Shown piece after piece: positions 44,373-55,700 of a DNA stretch of 64,000 nt. The first letter of the stretch is position 1, and every line of letters starts with the position of its first letter. The notes under the pieces are model-generated. The model was not told where the DNA came from and did no database searches. It was given only the letters and a program-made list of their open reading frames with translations. The stretch is taken from assembly GCA_025201375.1 (NCBI GenBank), contig JAIWZP010000003.1, positions 372,001-436,000 of the forward strand, in the 5' to 3' direction. Position numbers and translations under genes: made by a program. This DNA comes from Gongronella butleri. Lineage: Eukaryota > Mucoromycota > Mucoromycetes > Mucorales > Cunninghamellaceae.

Positions 44373-47182
44373 ATGTACTTTCTCGCAAAGGCCACAGAGC
44401 CAAATCATTTGTCGCAGCTGGTCGAATCCGACTCGCCGGATCCCTCGTTGCTGCGCGTCATCCATCTTAATCAGTAAGCAAAAGCAAATTGTGGCCCATC
44501 AACGGGGATTGACACCCTTTTTTTTTCCACAGAAAGGAATACAAAGATCAAGGCGATGGTGCGATCAAGCAAATTGCCATCTATCCGCCCGATAAAAAAG
44601 CATCGCTGGAGAATTTCTTTTGGAATCTGCAGCTGTACACGATGGATCAGCAACACTGCCAATTTCCTCGGTATCCCGGTTATCATTGGTATGTGAGAGA
44701 CGGATCTAAAAGGCAGGAAAAAATGGGAAAAAAAGGTGGGGAGGGCGTGACGTGCAGGCGCGTCACGTGGACTCATCATACTTTTTATCATCCACCTTGA
44801 GGACAGCTCGATGATTGTGCTGCCCACGGCGCAGCAGCACCAGTCCATCCTGATGAATCATCAAGGCGAGGAGGTCACGACGAATGTCAAGCCCTTGTTT
44901 CCCTATTCGTGGGACGGCTCTTGGTAAAGAAAATCGCCCAAATTAGCAATTGCAGGGGGATCATGCTCATTTTGGGCTCTTTTTTTTTTTTTTTTTTTTT
45001 GTTGGGTAGGGCAACGACGTGCCAAGTGCAATCGCCGCCAGCGACGTGCCTGCAATTGCTCGTCCATCCGCAAATTGGCTCGGCCGACATTGAGGTGGAA
45101 AAGGTCACCAAAAAGGAGAAAAGGCTGCTTGGCGCGTTTTATCTGATCTACGTCGTGGAGGGCGAGATTCAAGTGCAATTGGACGAGCATATGCACACGA
45201 CATCACCCACTGACAATGTGATACCCACCAGACAGCTCATGCAAGCTGGTGAAACCTTGTTGGTCGAGCGTGATGAGGAATCCAGCCCGTCTTTTATGCG
45301 CATGAGGTCGACGACGGATCAAGGTAATCTAAAAATTTGGGAGAATTTTTTTTTTTTTTTTGATTGACACATGCGCGTGCTGCGCCTTTTTTTTTCCCCA
45401 GAGGCACTGGTGATTTACATCCAATTGCAGGAGCACATTCAAAAGAAAGAGCCGACGACGACGACACAAGATATTGCGCCGAGCCGCCGGCGCCCAAGCC
45501 TGCCGCGACGCCACTCGCTCGTGCCGTACGGACAAACGGGCGAATTGCCACCGCAATTGGACATGAGCAAGATTGATTTATCGCCGACGGACATGACCAT
45601 GACGGAGCAGCTACGGTCGGCGACGTATTCGCCGTCTGAGGAAGCCAATCGGCGCGACAGCCTAGCGTTTTTGACGCATCGTTACGACCCGACGCAATTG
45701 TACCAGCCAGATATGACGACGTCCGCCCTCGGCATCCGCACGGACCTGCCAGAACCCGTTGTGCGCGACCGGCTGATCATTGAAGATTTTAGTGAGCACA
45801 CCATCAGCACCGTGTGGATCAAAATGATGACACAGGGCTTGAGTGATTGGATTCGCGTGCCTGTCATTGTGCTGCGTGGCTCCAAAGAAGGGTAGGCAGC
45901 AGACGAACACGACAGACAAGAATGTGAAGCACACAAAAGCGCCCCGTTTTAATTTAATTGTTTTTTTTTGACAAAATAGGCCTGTGGTCGGTTTAACGGC
46001 AGCTGTGCACGGCAACGAGCTGAATGGTGTGCCCAGTATTCACCGTGTCGTGTCAAAAATTGATGTCCAGCAGCTCAAGGGCACGATTGTCGCCGTGCCG
46101 TGCGTCAATGTCGTCGGCTACTTGAAATTCCAGCGTGAGTTTGCCGACGGGCGCGACTTGAACCGCGAATTCCCCGGCAAGGAGGATGGTTATGCCTCGC
46201 AAGTCTATTGCCACCTTCTCATGCAAAAATTGCTTTCGCAATTCAATTACATGATCGATCTTCACACGGCAAGCTTTGGCCGCATCAATTCGTACTATGT
46301 GCGCTCCGATATGGTACGAAATGCGTGTTTTTTGTTTTTTTTTTTTTTTGATATAGCGCGTCTCATTGCTCATTTTTTTATTTTATTTTTTACTCTTTTT
46401 GTAGAATGATCCTATCACTGCGCATATGGCCAAGCTGCAAAACCCGCAAATCATCCTACACAATTCCGGTCAGGACGGCACCATGCGCTCTGCGGCGGCT
46501 GCCAAGAACATCAAGGCCATCACGGTCGAAATTGGCAATCCTCAGCTCTTCCAGGATCAGTATATCAGCGTAAGCAAGCCAATTTTTTGTCCTTTCGCGC
46601 ATTTTCGCTCATTTTTTTTTTTTTTTTTGTGCGCCACAGTGGGCCTATTGGGGCGTCATGCGCATCCTGGACCATCTGAGCATGTATCCCTTGGATGCGG
46701 TGGATAAAAGTGAAGCGGATGAACGTGGCCCGGCCAACACCCTTGTGTGTTCCAGCGGATTTTGGGTAAAATACTTGAGCAATCATGGCCATTGCCCCAA
46801 CATTTCTCATTTTGGCTCTTGGATTTGCAGATTTACACGCGCATAGGCGGCATTCTCGAAGTGTATCCGGGCGTGAACACAATTGTCAGAAAGGGCGATT
46901 TGATCGCGCGCATCAAAAACATGTTTGGCAGCGTGGTTGAGGACTACCACGCGCCATGCAGCTCCGTGGTAAAGGCTTTGCACTATCGGCAGAGGCTCCA
47001 ATGTGGACACAATGCCGAAGCTGTCGCCTCATTTCGTCGTTTTCGTCATTTTAACCATTTTTTCTTAGGTGATTGGCCGCAGCTCGAACCCGGTAGCCAT
47101 GACCGGCGATCGCATTGTGCATCTTGGTGTCATCAAGAAGAAGAATGAGGCATTGTCCAAGGTCGCCAAGGAAAATTATTAA
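44373..47182 (+). CDS. HutD-like cupin fused to succinylglutamate desuccinylase/aspartoacylase
   Basis: Ten exons: 44373-44473, 44533-44688, 44807-44923, 45010-45323, 45402-45891, 45980-46313, 46405-46569, 46640-46765, 46831-46968, 47069-47182; 684 residues, all phases consistent. The first about 215 residues resemble HutD/Ves cupin proteins (ASLENFFWNLQLYTMDQ, FPRYPGYH, MIVLPTAQQHQSILMNHQGE); this is a weaker match. A charged linker follows. Residues about 385-684 are an M14-type Zn carboxypeptidase of the AstE/AspA family: Zn ligands His403 and Glu406 in AAVHGNELNG, RDLNREFPG, third ligand His488 in IDLHTASFGR, and catalytic Glu546 in TVEIGNPQ. The C-terminal beta domain contains GGILEVYPGVNTIVRKGDLI. 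Likely deacylation of an N-acyl amino acid; substrate unknown. Divergent from the phosphoesterase gene with 286 bp between starts. Confidence 0.85.
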
Positions 47183-47354
47183 AAAAAAAAGGCAAAAACA
47201 AAGAAAAGAAGAAAAGAAAACCGCGTTTGTCACCCTCCACCCCGATGCACTACAGTGATCTCAACTTTACTGAATTTGTCCAACAAGTCTGCGCGAAACA
47301 TTCATTTTTCAACGCGCAAATTAAATTTTTTTGCATGCAAATCAGATTGAGCAC

Positions 47355-47486
47355 GCGCAAAGTGGAATTGAGGTGCGCGCGGATTGCTGGTTAGGGACGC
47401 GCAAAGTGGAATTGAGGTGCGCGCAGGTTGCTGGTTAGAGATGCGCAAAGTGGAATTGAGGTGCGCGCATATTGCTAGTTAGAAAC
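47355..47486. repeat. Tandem repeat, 3 units of 44 bp
   Basis: Three head-to-tail 44-bp units starting at 47355, 47399 and 47443, each beginning GCGCAAAGTGGAATTGAGGT. They differ at only a handful of positions in their second half. A truncated fourth unit (GCGCATATTT) follows. Confidence 0.9.
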
Positions 47487-47592
47487 GCGCATATTTCTTG
47501 GGTAATTCAAATCTCAATTGTCTGATCTATTTCCATATAAAACATGTCTCTGTTGATGGCTCGTGCGTGGTTATAATTCAGGGTCTCGGACG

Positions 47593-47674
47593 CGCTTCAC
47601 CATTGACAAATGATGCATCAGAGTCAAGCAATTGCATAAATTTGGCATTAGCTCAGCAGATTGAGCCGTTCCTC
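47593..47674. repeat. Partial diverged copy of the 5929-6243 repeat
   Basis: Shares CGCTTC, TTGCATAAATTTGGC and GCTCAG in the same order and spacing as the units at 6001 and 6148, about 41 kb away. Confidence 0.4.
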
Positions 47675-48220
47675 CGTGATAAACTGTACATTAACCAAAG
47701 TTGTCAATTCCGTGACATGACAGCATGTGGACGCGTCAAGACCGCGTATGGCCAAGTAGGACATTGTATTAACGCACGCAAATGAGATTTTTCTCATTTT
47801 ATTTTTTTTTTCTCAGGCTTGCGCATGCCCAGATCCTGGTCAATGCAATCTCTGTTCATACATGACAAATGATGCATCTTAGCAGGGTGCGTACGATAGG
47901 GCGCATATCGGAAAGGATGCGCTATACTTTCATGGATGATAGAATCGCGATTAAAAAGTGGTGAACCTGCAGCAGCAGCCATTGTGTGAGTTGAGCTTGA
48001 TTAGCCGGACTAGGCAAGAGCAACTGTTCACCTTGTTTTCAATCCATTGAAGCGGCAATGAGAAAGCGCGACGCGATTGCATCGTTTTTCCTTTTTTACC
48101 CCCTTCTAATGCAACTACATGTGCAGACACGGACAGCGCGTACGTCTTGGGTAATCGGACATTCTCTTTTACATGGTTATACAGCATTTGACACGCCATC
48201 AACCAGTTTTATTTTTATTT

Positions 48221-49194
48221 TTACATAGTGTTAAATTTAGTGAAGTGTTGTCTATAATTGTTCTCGCAATTTGTGATAATGTCTACGAAGTATTTTGGGT
48301 CAATCAAGCTCAACGCGTTGTGAAATCGCGTTGTGGTTGTGGCGTCACTTGCTTTTTGGCTAAACTTCACGACCATTTCCTTCCAAAACTGCTGACATGG
48401 ATCTAATTCGCAATCGATGTGAGGAATTCTCAAGTACTTGAAACCATTACTAATCGCATGTTGTTGAACAACAACGTTCTTGTCCAAGGACAAGCCGTTT
48501 ACTATGATGTAACAGCCTTTGTAACCTTGCTTCAGCTGATCCAACGAATCACACAGGAATTTGCAGTACTGATCGTCATGGACATTTTATGGTGTGGGAC
48601 TTGCAATCTAAAATTGGCGACACCAATAGAACAAAGTGCGACCATGGCCCTTCGCGTCTGTTGAGGGGCTTTTGGATGGGTTGCGGCTGACGAGTAAGGA
48701 ATATGCGAATTGAACAAGTCGAACGTGGTTTCGCCGAAAAAAATGCAGTTTTGCAAGTAATTCATGGTCGGCTCTGACCATCCAATAAGGAACTCGTCCC
48801 GTTCAGCGGCTACATCATAATGAACAGGTAGAGAAACTGGACGCAATGACAAGGAGATAGAAAAATCGTTCTTAATACAAGTGCTAATGGCGGATTTGGT
48901 GATATCGAGATCCATGAATTGGTCACAGAGATCTTTGTGGATGTCAACGATCGTCAAATTTGCGTTGTTGTCGCCAATGCGTGCTTTGATGTATGCCTTA
49001 TGTTCATCACTAATCTGGTTCTTTGCGGCCGCCTTCTCGGGTTTCTTAAGGCTGGAGAATTCCTTGTACCATCGATTAACACTACTCGGTGGCATTCCAA
49101 ATTTCTTTGCTGCAGCACGGCCACTGGCACGAGTTTCCAGCATGTAATTGATCACCTCGTTCTTTTTTTCTTCAGAGAGATGAGACTTCGCCAT
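48221..49194 (-). pseudogene. Decayed transposase of the IS630/Tc1-mariner superfamily
   Basis: Reads on the minus strand from 49194 in one frame to 48532 and continues in another frame to 48221; the shift falls near 48560-48600. The N-terminal half has a helix-turn-helix: ASGRAAAKKFGMPPSSVNRW, then a KPEKAAAKNQISDEHKAYIK linker and a second helix region. The C-terminal half looks like a DDE domain, but the first and second acidic residues seem replaced: a Gly stands where FxDE is expected (CIFFGETTF) and another in YIIVNGLSLD. The third acidic site may survive in LDPCQQFWKEMV. I see no terminal inverted repeats. It is probably an inactive relic, less likely a domesticated gene. Confidence 0.7.
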
Positions 49195-49322
49195 TGAAAC
49201 GTAAAAATATCAAAAAAAGGGCCTGCGCAAAGACTACAACAACACAAACATCACCTTTGAAATACTGTGCCCTCGACGTGCCGCGCGCCAATTGTGCCGG
49301 CATTTTAGAAAAGTCGTGCAAC

Positions 49323-49682
49323 AGTCAACAGCCATTGTGCGACAAAAAAAAAAAAAAAAGTGGTACATTTTCAACTGCCATTGCCATTGAGCGACAAAAA
49401 AAAAAAAAAAAAAAATGCGCCATTTCAACCGCCACGGCCATTGTGCGACAAAAAAAAAAAAAAAAAAAAAAAAAGTGGGATATTTTCAACTGCCATTGCC
49501 ATTGAGCGACAAAAAAAAAAAAAAAAGTGTGCCATTTTCAACCACCACCGCCATTGTGCGACAAAAAAAAAAAAAAAAAAAAGTGGGACATTTTCAACTG
49601 CCATTGCCATTGAGCGACAAAAAAAATAAAAAAAGTGTGCCATTTTCAACCACCACCGCCATTGTGCGACGAAAAAAAAAAA
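49323..49682. repeat. Minisatellite of alternating units with poly-A cores
   Basis: Seven units of roughly 45-60 bp. Each has a core ending GCCATTGAGCGAC or GCCATTGTGCGAC, a run of 11-24 A, and then GTGxGxCATTTTCAAC. The GAGCGAC and GTGCGAC forms alternate, so the true repeat is a dimer. Most length difference lies in the A runs. The array sits just upstream of the transposase relic. Confidence 0.88.
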
Positions 49683-49699
49683 ATGCGTCGGCGCGCCTC

Positions 49700-50984
49700 A
49701 CAATTATTTTGAGTACGTAAATTAAAAATGAGGCGTACTTGTGCGCAAAATAGATTCTCATGCGCAGCCGATCAAAAAAAATCCAGGCAATCCTACATTT
49801 GACAATAAATAGCCCGCTCTGAAGCAGAACCTCGAGCTCTATCGAATGAGCTGTTGCTCGAGTGTCTACGATGCCCAAAGTGGCGAGAAAACGCAAATTT
49901 CGAAACTTGGCAGGGGTACATTACAAGGTTAGAAACGCATGATTCGAGCGTTTTAGGACGTTTTCTCTTGTGGCCCTCGCCATTAATCCCCCAATCCCCA
50001 TCGCTATGATTAGCTCTCCCCCCATTATTTTATTTCCCCACAATGAATATGTACTTCCTTTCTTGACTTTTCTTTATTATCTTTTTATATTTGAAAAACA
50101 CATTAAATCACTGCCCGGTGGTAAGCTCAAACACGTCAATGATAATGACACGGCCGCTAACATCAAATAAAGGTTTTATTTACTCATTTAAAAAATGTGT
50201 GCCCCAAAAACCCGACATTTTGCGTTTCCACAACAATACACTCAGGATGGCAAAATGGGAAAATCAAAGTGCTCCATTTGCTTTCCCATTTTGGCCCGTG
50301 ACAGGGCACTAAGAAAGACGAACAATAACGGTGTCAGCGACCGAGGTCGTCACGGCCATTGAGCCTTAAATGACGGTTGTTTTCGAAAAAGGTCATGTTT
50401 TGGTGCAAAGGCTAGATCGGCGAAAACGCATAGCATTGTCTCCAAATTTGATTCCAGAGCGAGAGCATGTCGTGGAGATCGCAAGGAATTAGCTGCGAGT
50501 TGCTGTGAAAAAGCCGGCTCCGCGAGAACCTCATTTTACATGATTTTCAAAGCGTGATTGCACATAGCACAAGCGCATGACGCAATTGCTCAACACACAT
50601 ATTTTGCGTGCCGTGGTCATATCTACATGATGCACGCATCGGTTCCGCGCCATCGTACTTTCTCGCCGCGCGCGACGTTGTCAAAGAAAAACATGTATAT
50701 GCACTTTGCTCGGACTTGATCAGATAGACCCTTCGTTTTTTTTTATCGTTTTGACGCTCACTCAAAGGGATCTACACGGTGGTCAAGTTTCGCGGAACTC
50801 TGAGGACGTCGATTTCAAATTTTTTTTTTGACGCGGTCTGGTTTCGCCTATTTTTGAGAACATGATCCAGTTTGCTCAAATCAGCATTTACAACCACGAA
50901 ACTCGACTCATTCGACGCCTTCCGTCGCATACTCTATAGAATCCTAAAAGGTGAAGTGTTGGGTATGACGTATGATATGATCTT

Positions 50985-51017
<33 letters not shown>

Positions 51018-51817
51018 GCCGCATGCTGTATTTTTTTTTGTTTTTAGGTAGTGTTACACCGACTTTTTGACGCTCGTTCTGAGCGCTCTCGTGCCTGCGG
51101 AGATGGCAATGCATGGCAGATGGTAGGATGGCAAGATGGTGCCGCACACACGCTGTTAATCCTGCGAAGGGTGAAAAAAACGCGTGTCGCGCCATTTTTG
51201 TCGTGGCTCAAGCAAGGTGACACGAACTCTCGGGTCAACATGGCCGGTGACACGAACAAGACGCGTGTCGGCCAATGGAGCCGTGATGTTTCCTTGCGCC
51301 AATCAGAAAACCCAGTTTCCGAAAGTTTCGAAGGCGCATAGCTCTGCAAAATAAAAGACAACGCGCCAAGGTCTGGCGGGCAAAAGCTGCTCAGAATCGG
51401 ATTCTATACACATCTCCTTGATCAGTGACGCGCTAAAATTCAAAAATGCACGCGGAAAACGCGCAAAAAGGATTGCATTAATCAGGATGCCGGAAATGGC
51501 ACTTTTCAACCGCGTTTATCTCGCGATTTCATGAGGCAAGGCAGCAAGATTGATTCACAAAGTTGTTTAGAATGGTTTTCTCTACAATTGCTCTTATCAT
51601 AACCAAGCTCTCGCAAAATAATCAAAAGCGCGAGAGCAATCGCTGCACAAAGATTTTTGGCTGTAAAAACACGATTTTGTGCACCATGGCCACTCGCAAT
51701 TTCCAATTTGCCCGTGAAACATGAATGGTCAATGCCAGAAAGTAGACTTTTATTGATTAATGCAGCGATTTGCTGCAAGCAACATAAAAGTAACCAATCC
51801 AATGCCCTATTTGTCGG
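49700..51817. other. Intergenic region without a recognisable gene
   Basis: About 2.1 kb after the minisatellite. A run of about 28 A lies at 50990-51017. The minus-strand frame at 51506-51802 is Leu-rich but has no family features and runs into the neighbouring gene's 3' flank. Nothing further is supported. Confidence 0.45.
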
Positions 51818-52225
51818 TCAGATTTCACCTGCATTGGACGCGTTATCACGCATCCAGAGCAGGTAATCACTATCTGGATGGACGCGCAATGCTTCTTCAA
51901 TGAACATGTTTGCAACTCGTTCATTGCCGCCATCTTTTTCACATTGGACAGCCAAGATCCAAAGCCTTTCTTCTTGTCGGTGGTCTTGCAGCAAGCTTCG
52001 GATGGTGGCGCGGCGGTCTGGGAGGGGCAGATACTGCAGTTCAGGCAATATGCGACCGATGACCATGTTTGCAGCTGTGGACAGTTGGGGAATAGTTGGT
52101 GGTGCCGGCTGAGTGGGTGATTGATTGCCTTGAGACGTGCTTGCTGCTGTGTTTGCGCGCTGATCTGACGCCGGGGCGCGTGGAATGGATGCCGGGGCAC
52201 GTGGATTCTTCTTCTTTTTGGCCAT
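51818..52225 (-). CDS. Small protein of unknown function, divergent from the Fanzor gene
   Basis: Single exon, 135 residues. It starts at an ATG followed by a basic Lys run (MAKKKKNPRAPAS). A duplicated RAPAS motif and a Ser/Thr/Gln/Pro-rich linker follow to about residue 48. The C-terminal 85 residues look folded and helical: AANMVIGRILPELQYLPLPD, RRATIRSLLQDHRQEERLW and NERVANMFIEEALRVHPDSD. The pattern is reminiscent of a TPR-like helical hairpin, but I do not recognise a family. An upstream in-frame extension exists but is Phe-rich and unlikely to be coding. The start is 555 bp from that of the Fanzor gene, and a CCAAT box lies between them. Confidence 0.6.
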   Translation of the reverse strand: MAKKKKNPRAPASIPRAPASDQRANTAASTSQGNQSPTQPAPPTIPQLSTAANMVIGRILPELQYLPLPDRRATIRSLLQDHRQEERLWILAVQCEKDGGNERVANMFIEEALRVHPDSDYLLWMRDNASNAGEI

Positions 52226-52401
52226 CGTTGTGAGGAAGTGAAAGAAAAACATGAGAAAATGGACTTTTTGCTCTTTTATTTTTATTATTATTAGCCTTGA
52301 TCGTGGTGTCGGTGGCATCGAATCAGCCTTGGCCGCGGATATCCGCCTGCCACAGCGTGAAGATGAGGACATGACATAAATCAAAGAAGTCGGAGTTTCG
52401 G

Positions 52402-52406
52402 CCAAT
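52402..52406. promoter_or_regulatory. CCAAT box between the divergent small gene and Fanzor
   Basis: CCAAT followed by C in GGCCAATCAG. It is 177 bp upstream of the minus-strand gene and 375 bp upstream of the Fanzor ATG. A TATA-like TATAAG lies at about 52565 on the Fanzor side. Confidence 0.3.
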
Positions 52407-52780
52407 CAGAGCAAAGGAGCCTCGCGGCGCAGCGTGCGGCGGCTAGTTTTGTGAAAAAAACGAACTGTTTTTCTTTTCTCGTTTCTCTTTTCTTTATCCT
52501 TGTTTCCGGGTCTCCATCGTTTTCCTGTTTTCTTTTCTTTACATTTCCTCTCCACCTTTATTGTATAAGTCTCTTCTCCAGCAAATATCGTTGTTTGATT
52601 GGCGCCATGGACGTGCCCCTGATCGGCCCTGGCCCCCGGCCACGCAAAGCCGTTTTGTGCGCTGTTTTTCGCGTTTTAATCCACCTACCCGGCACCATTT
52701 ACGAGCAGCGCACTGCCGACGTGACTGAAATGGCGTTTTTCTACTCAATTTCGATTGCTCAAGCTTTTCAACTTATAACG

Positions 52781-55700
52781 ATGGCCGACAACGTGCGCCG
52801 CGGTAAGTCAAAACAATCAAATAACGCCTGACACAAAGTCTCATTTCTCTTTTTGTTTAGAACGTGATCACCCGCCCTGTCCAGCCTGCCATCAACCTGG
52901 CCATCGATCGCGCGCGGATCCAGATTGTCCAATGAATCAGCAAAGATTGCGACGTAGGCCATCGAGAGAGAAAGAAAAAAAAAAAAGAGAGACGGAGAGA
53001 GAGGACAGAAAGCTCACGACGCGTCCTACATTTTTTTTAGGCGCCGCCGGACGCCGCGGCAATCAACGGCACCGGGACAGAATTCGCAATACCCAGCCCC
53101 AGCAATGCGCATCTTGCAGACAGATGGGGCACCGCGACAGACGCAGCCGCCTTTGCCCGTTGCATGTGCCAACAAAGCTGGAATACTTGAATGACCTGAT
53201 GCCGTTGCGCGAAAAGTACACAAGATTCTGCTCATTGGAGCAAGGTGTACGACCGGAATTTCAAGAGCACTTCCGCCGCCAAGCGATCGCCACGTCGGAC
53301 GCCATTCGTAACACATTGTTGCGCGCGCAGCTTTTACTCTCGGATTTCGTGCTCTCGCATCCAGGTGCGGACATTTCCTTTTTCTTTAGCGAAAATGGCA
53401 TGTACCAGCTTACGCGCTTGATCCGAGACAAGCTTGACGGCCAACAGCGGGATATTTTTCCGCCAGCTCTTATTCACCATTGGACGACCTCATTCTCGAC
53501 AAGATTCCCAGCCGCCCACACCACAGCTATTGATGATATCCACATGACAAATGCACTGACTCACGCGTGCACCGAGATTGGTACAAGCAACAAGGAGCAC
53601 GCGGATCGGCTGCCGCTGCGCGTGAAAAGCTTCATCAAGTTCCGCCTTTTGGCGATTCTCAAGGATCGCGGCGTAAGTCCCCTCTTTTTTTTTTTTTTTC
53701 TGCGATGCGTCTAGCTCATCTCTCTCTCTCTCTCTCTCTCTTTCTCTTTCTCTCTCTCGCTAGGTGCGGACGTCACCAATGCGCGACGTACACAGGGCCG
53801 TGGACCATGTATTCGAGCAAGTGACCCATTCGCTTCCTGATGCTCCCATGGCACCGCCGGAGCCCGAAGAGGACGATGATGTCGTCACAGAGGATGTGGA
53901 CGACGACGACGACGACGACGATGGAGATGTGGATGCACCGGGCCGCCGCATGCACGCGCGGCAGCAGGCGATTCTTGAAGCAATGGGCGTCATTTACGAG
54001 GAAGTTCAAGCCTTCAAACCAGAAGCACTCGGGACGCTTGACGAAGAAACGGTGCATGGTCATCCCTCTGCCTCCATCACCATGCAGGCCTCTTTTTTAC
54101 GAGTGTACGACCACTACAAGGCGCTGCACAACGACGATAACGACGACGATGAAGAGGGACCATCCATTCGTGTGCCGTCCTTCACGATCCTCCCAATTCC
54201 ATCTCGACATCGACGTTTCGTGACAGTCGTCCCTGAAAACATTGGCACTTTAGCGGGCATTAGCATTCCGCACCGGCAACTAGACAACAATCCGCAGCCA
54301 GCTTTTATCGATTCGTTCACCCATTTTTGGCGAGTTTTCAACATGCAAAAGTGGGGGTTTCCAAGGTATGAATCAAGAAATGAACAAAAAAAAAAAAAAA
54401 AGACACACTGACGCGTGTTTTTTTTATAGCCTGGATGCCATGCAGCGCTCGGTTTTCGTAGGCCACGTGTTTGACGCGATGGTGCGAACAGACGGCGTAC
54501 AGGTGCACTTTGTTTTTACAAGAATCAAAGCGCGTTCGCAGCCACCCCAAATCAAGGAACAGGACGTAGCCAATCGCGTGGCCATAGAGCATACAAGCGT
54601 GGGTATTGATCCTGGCCGGCGCACGATCATCACGGCATCTTACCAGGCGCCTGAGGATGACGACGGAGATGCGACGGGCCCAAGCCCCATTCGTCGTGTG
54701 GGCCTAAAAGAATGGCAAGTGGTCGCAGGCGAAAAGGCCAGAGAAGATCAATACCGGCGTCGATTGCGGGCAGCAGGGCGGTTGGACCACGAGATCCCAG
54801 AACATCGCACCGCCATCAACGAGACCTTTCACGAGTATATCACGCACCGCCTTGTCAATGAAGCCGACGACACCGCATTCTTCTTTGCCGACGACCATGC
54901 CGCCGCACGCTTCGAGGCGCGCAAGGGCAAGCAACGCGCCGTAGACCATGCAGCCAATGTCATCACGTTTGGTGGTCGCAAGTTTTCAGAAAGAGGCCGG
55001 CGCCATACCAAGCGCAACCGCAAGCAGCGCCATTTCCGCGCCATGCGCAAGCGCCGCCTGCGTCTCATGGCTGCCCACGACGCAAATGCCGCCACACAAG
55101 CCCACCATGACCAGCTGGATTCAATGATCCAAGGCCTGGACGCTTACGTTCAATTGCTGCATTCCATGGACACCGACCCCACCGTCTCAGGCATCATCCA
55201 ACAAACCCACCGGCAACGCCAAGACCTCCAAGACATGCAACGCGAAGATCAAGGCACAATGGCAGCCCGCATAGCCCAAGCCACTCAACCATCATCGTAA
55301 GCAACAAGTGGGGTCGGTGCATTGGACCGTGCCGCCATTGGATCTCTTACTTTTTTCTTTTTTTTCTTAGGCCAATGCGCGAGAGCAAGCGCCAGCGCCA
55401 CGGCACGTGGAAGAACGTCGCCGCAAACCCCAAGATCATCTTTTACGGCACTGGCCTGATGGGTCAACGAGATCAAGCCCGTGTCGGCCACATGCCTGCC
55501 GGCCGCAGCGAGCTTGTACGCCAAAAACTTCACGAACGCCAGTCACAAGGCTTCTGCCTTGTCGTCCACACCGATGAGTATCTGAGCAGCCAAGTAAGCA
55601 TATGATGGAAGCAAAAATCAATCCATTGCTCATCTTTTTTCGTTGTTTTTGCTTCTTTTTTTATAGGTCTGCAACTCGTGCACATCCCGCCTTGACAATT

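Larger units (their letters stand above)
47183..48220. other. Intergenic region with short repeats
   Basis: Holds the triple 44-bp tandem repeat and the partial dispersed repeat listed separately. No coding frame is supported. Confidence 0.5.

Noticed and set aside
47640..47674. tRNA-derived SINE idea based on a TAGCTCAGCAG box
   Set aside because: An A-box-like match only; no B box within the expected distance and no A-rich tail.
49323..49682. Regular repeats that could suggest a CRISPR array
   Set aside because: Units are head-to-tail with poly-A cores and no unique spacers, in a eukaryotic context. It is a minisatellite.
51310..51335. Possible heat shock element (alternating TTC/GAA)
   Set aside because: The spacing between the TTC and GAA units is wrong for an HSE.
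52607..52780. In-frame upstream ATG that would add 58 residues to Fanzor
   Set aside because: The added sequence shows no motif and the ATG is very close to the likely transcription start; the ATG at 52781 leads directly into the first zinc knuckle. Not excluded.
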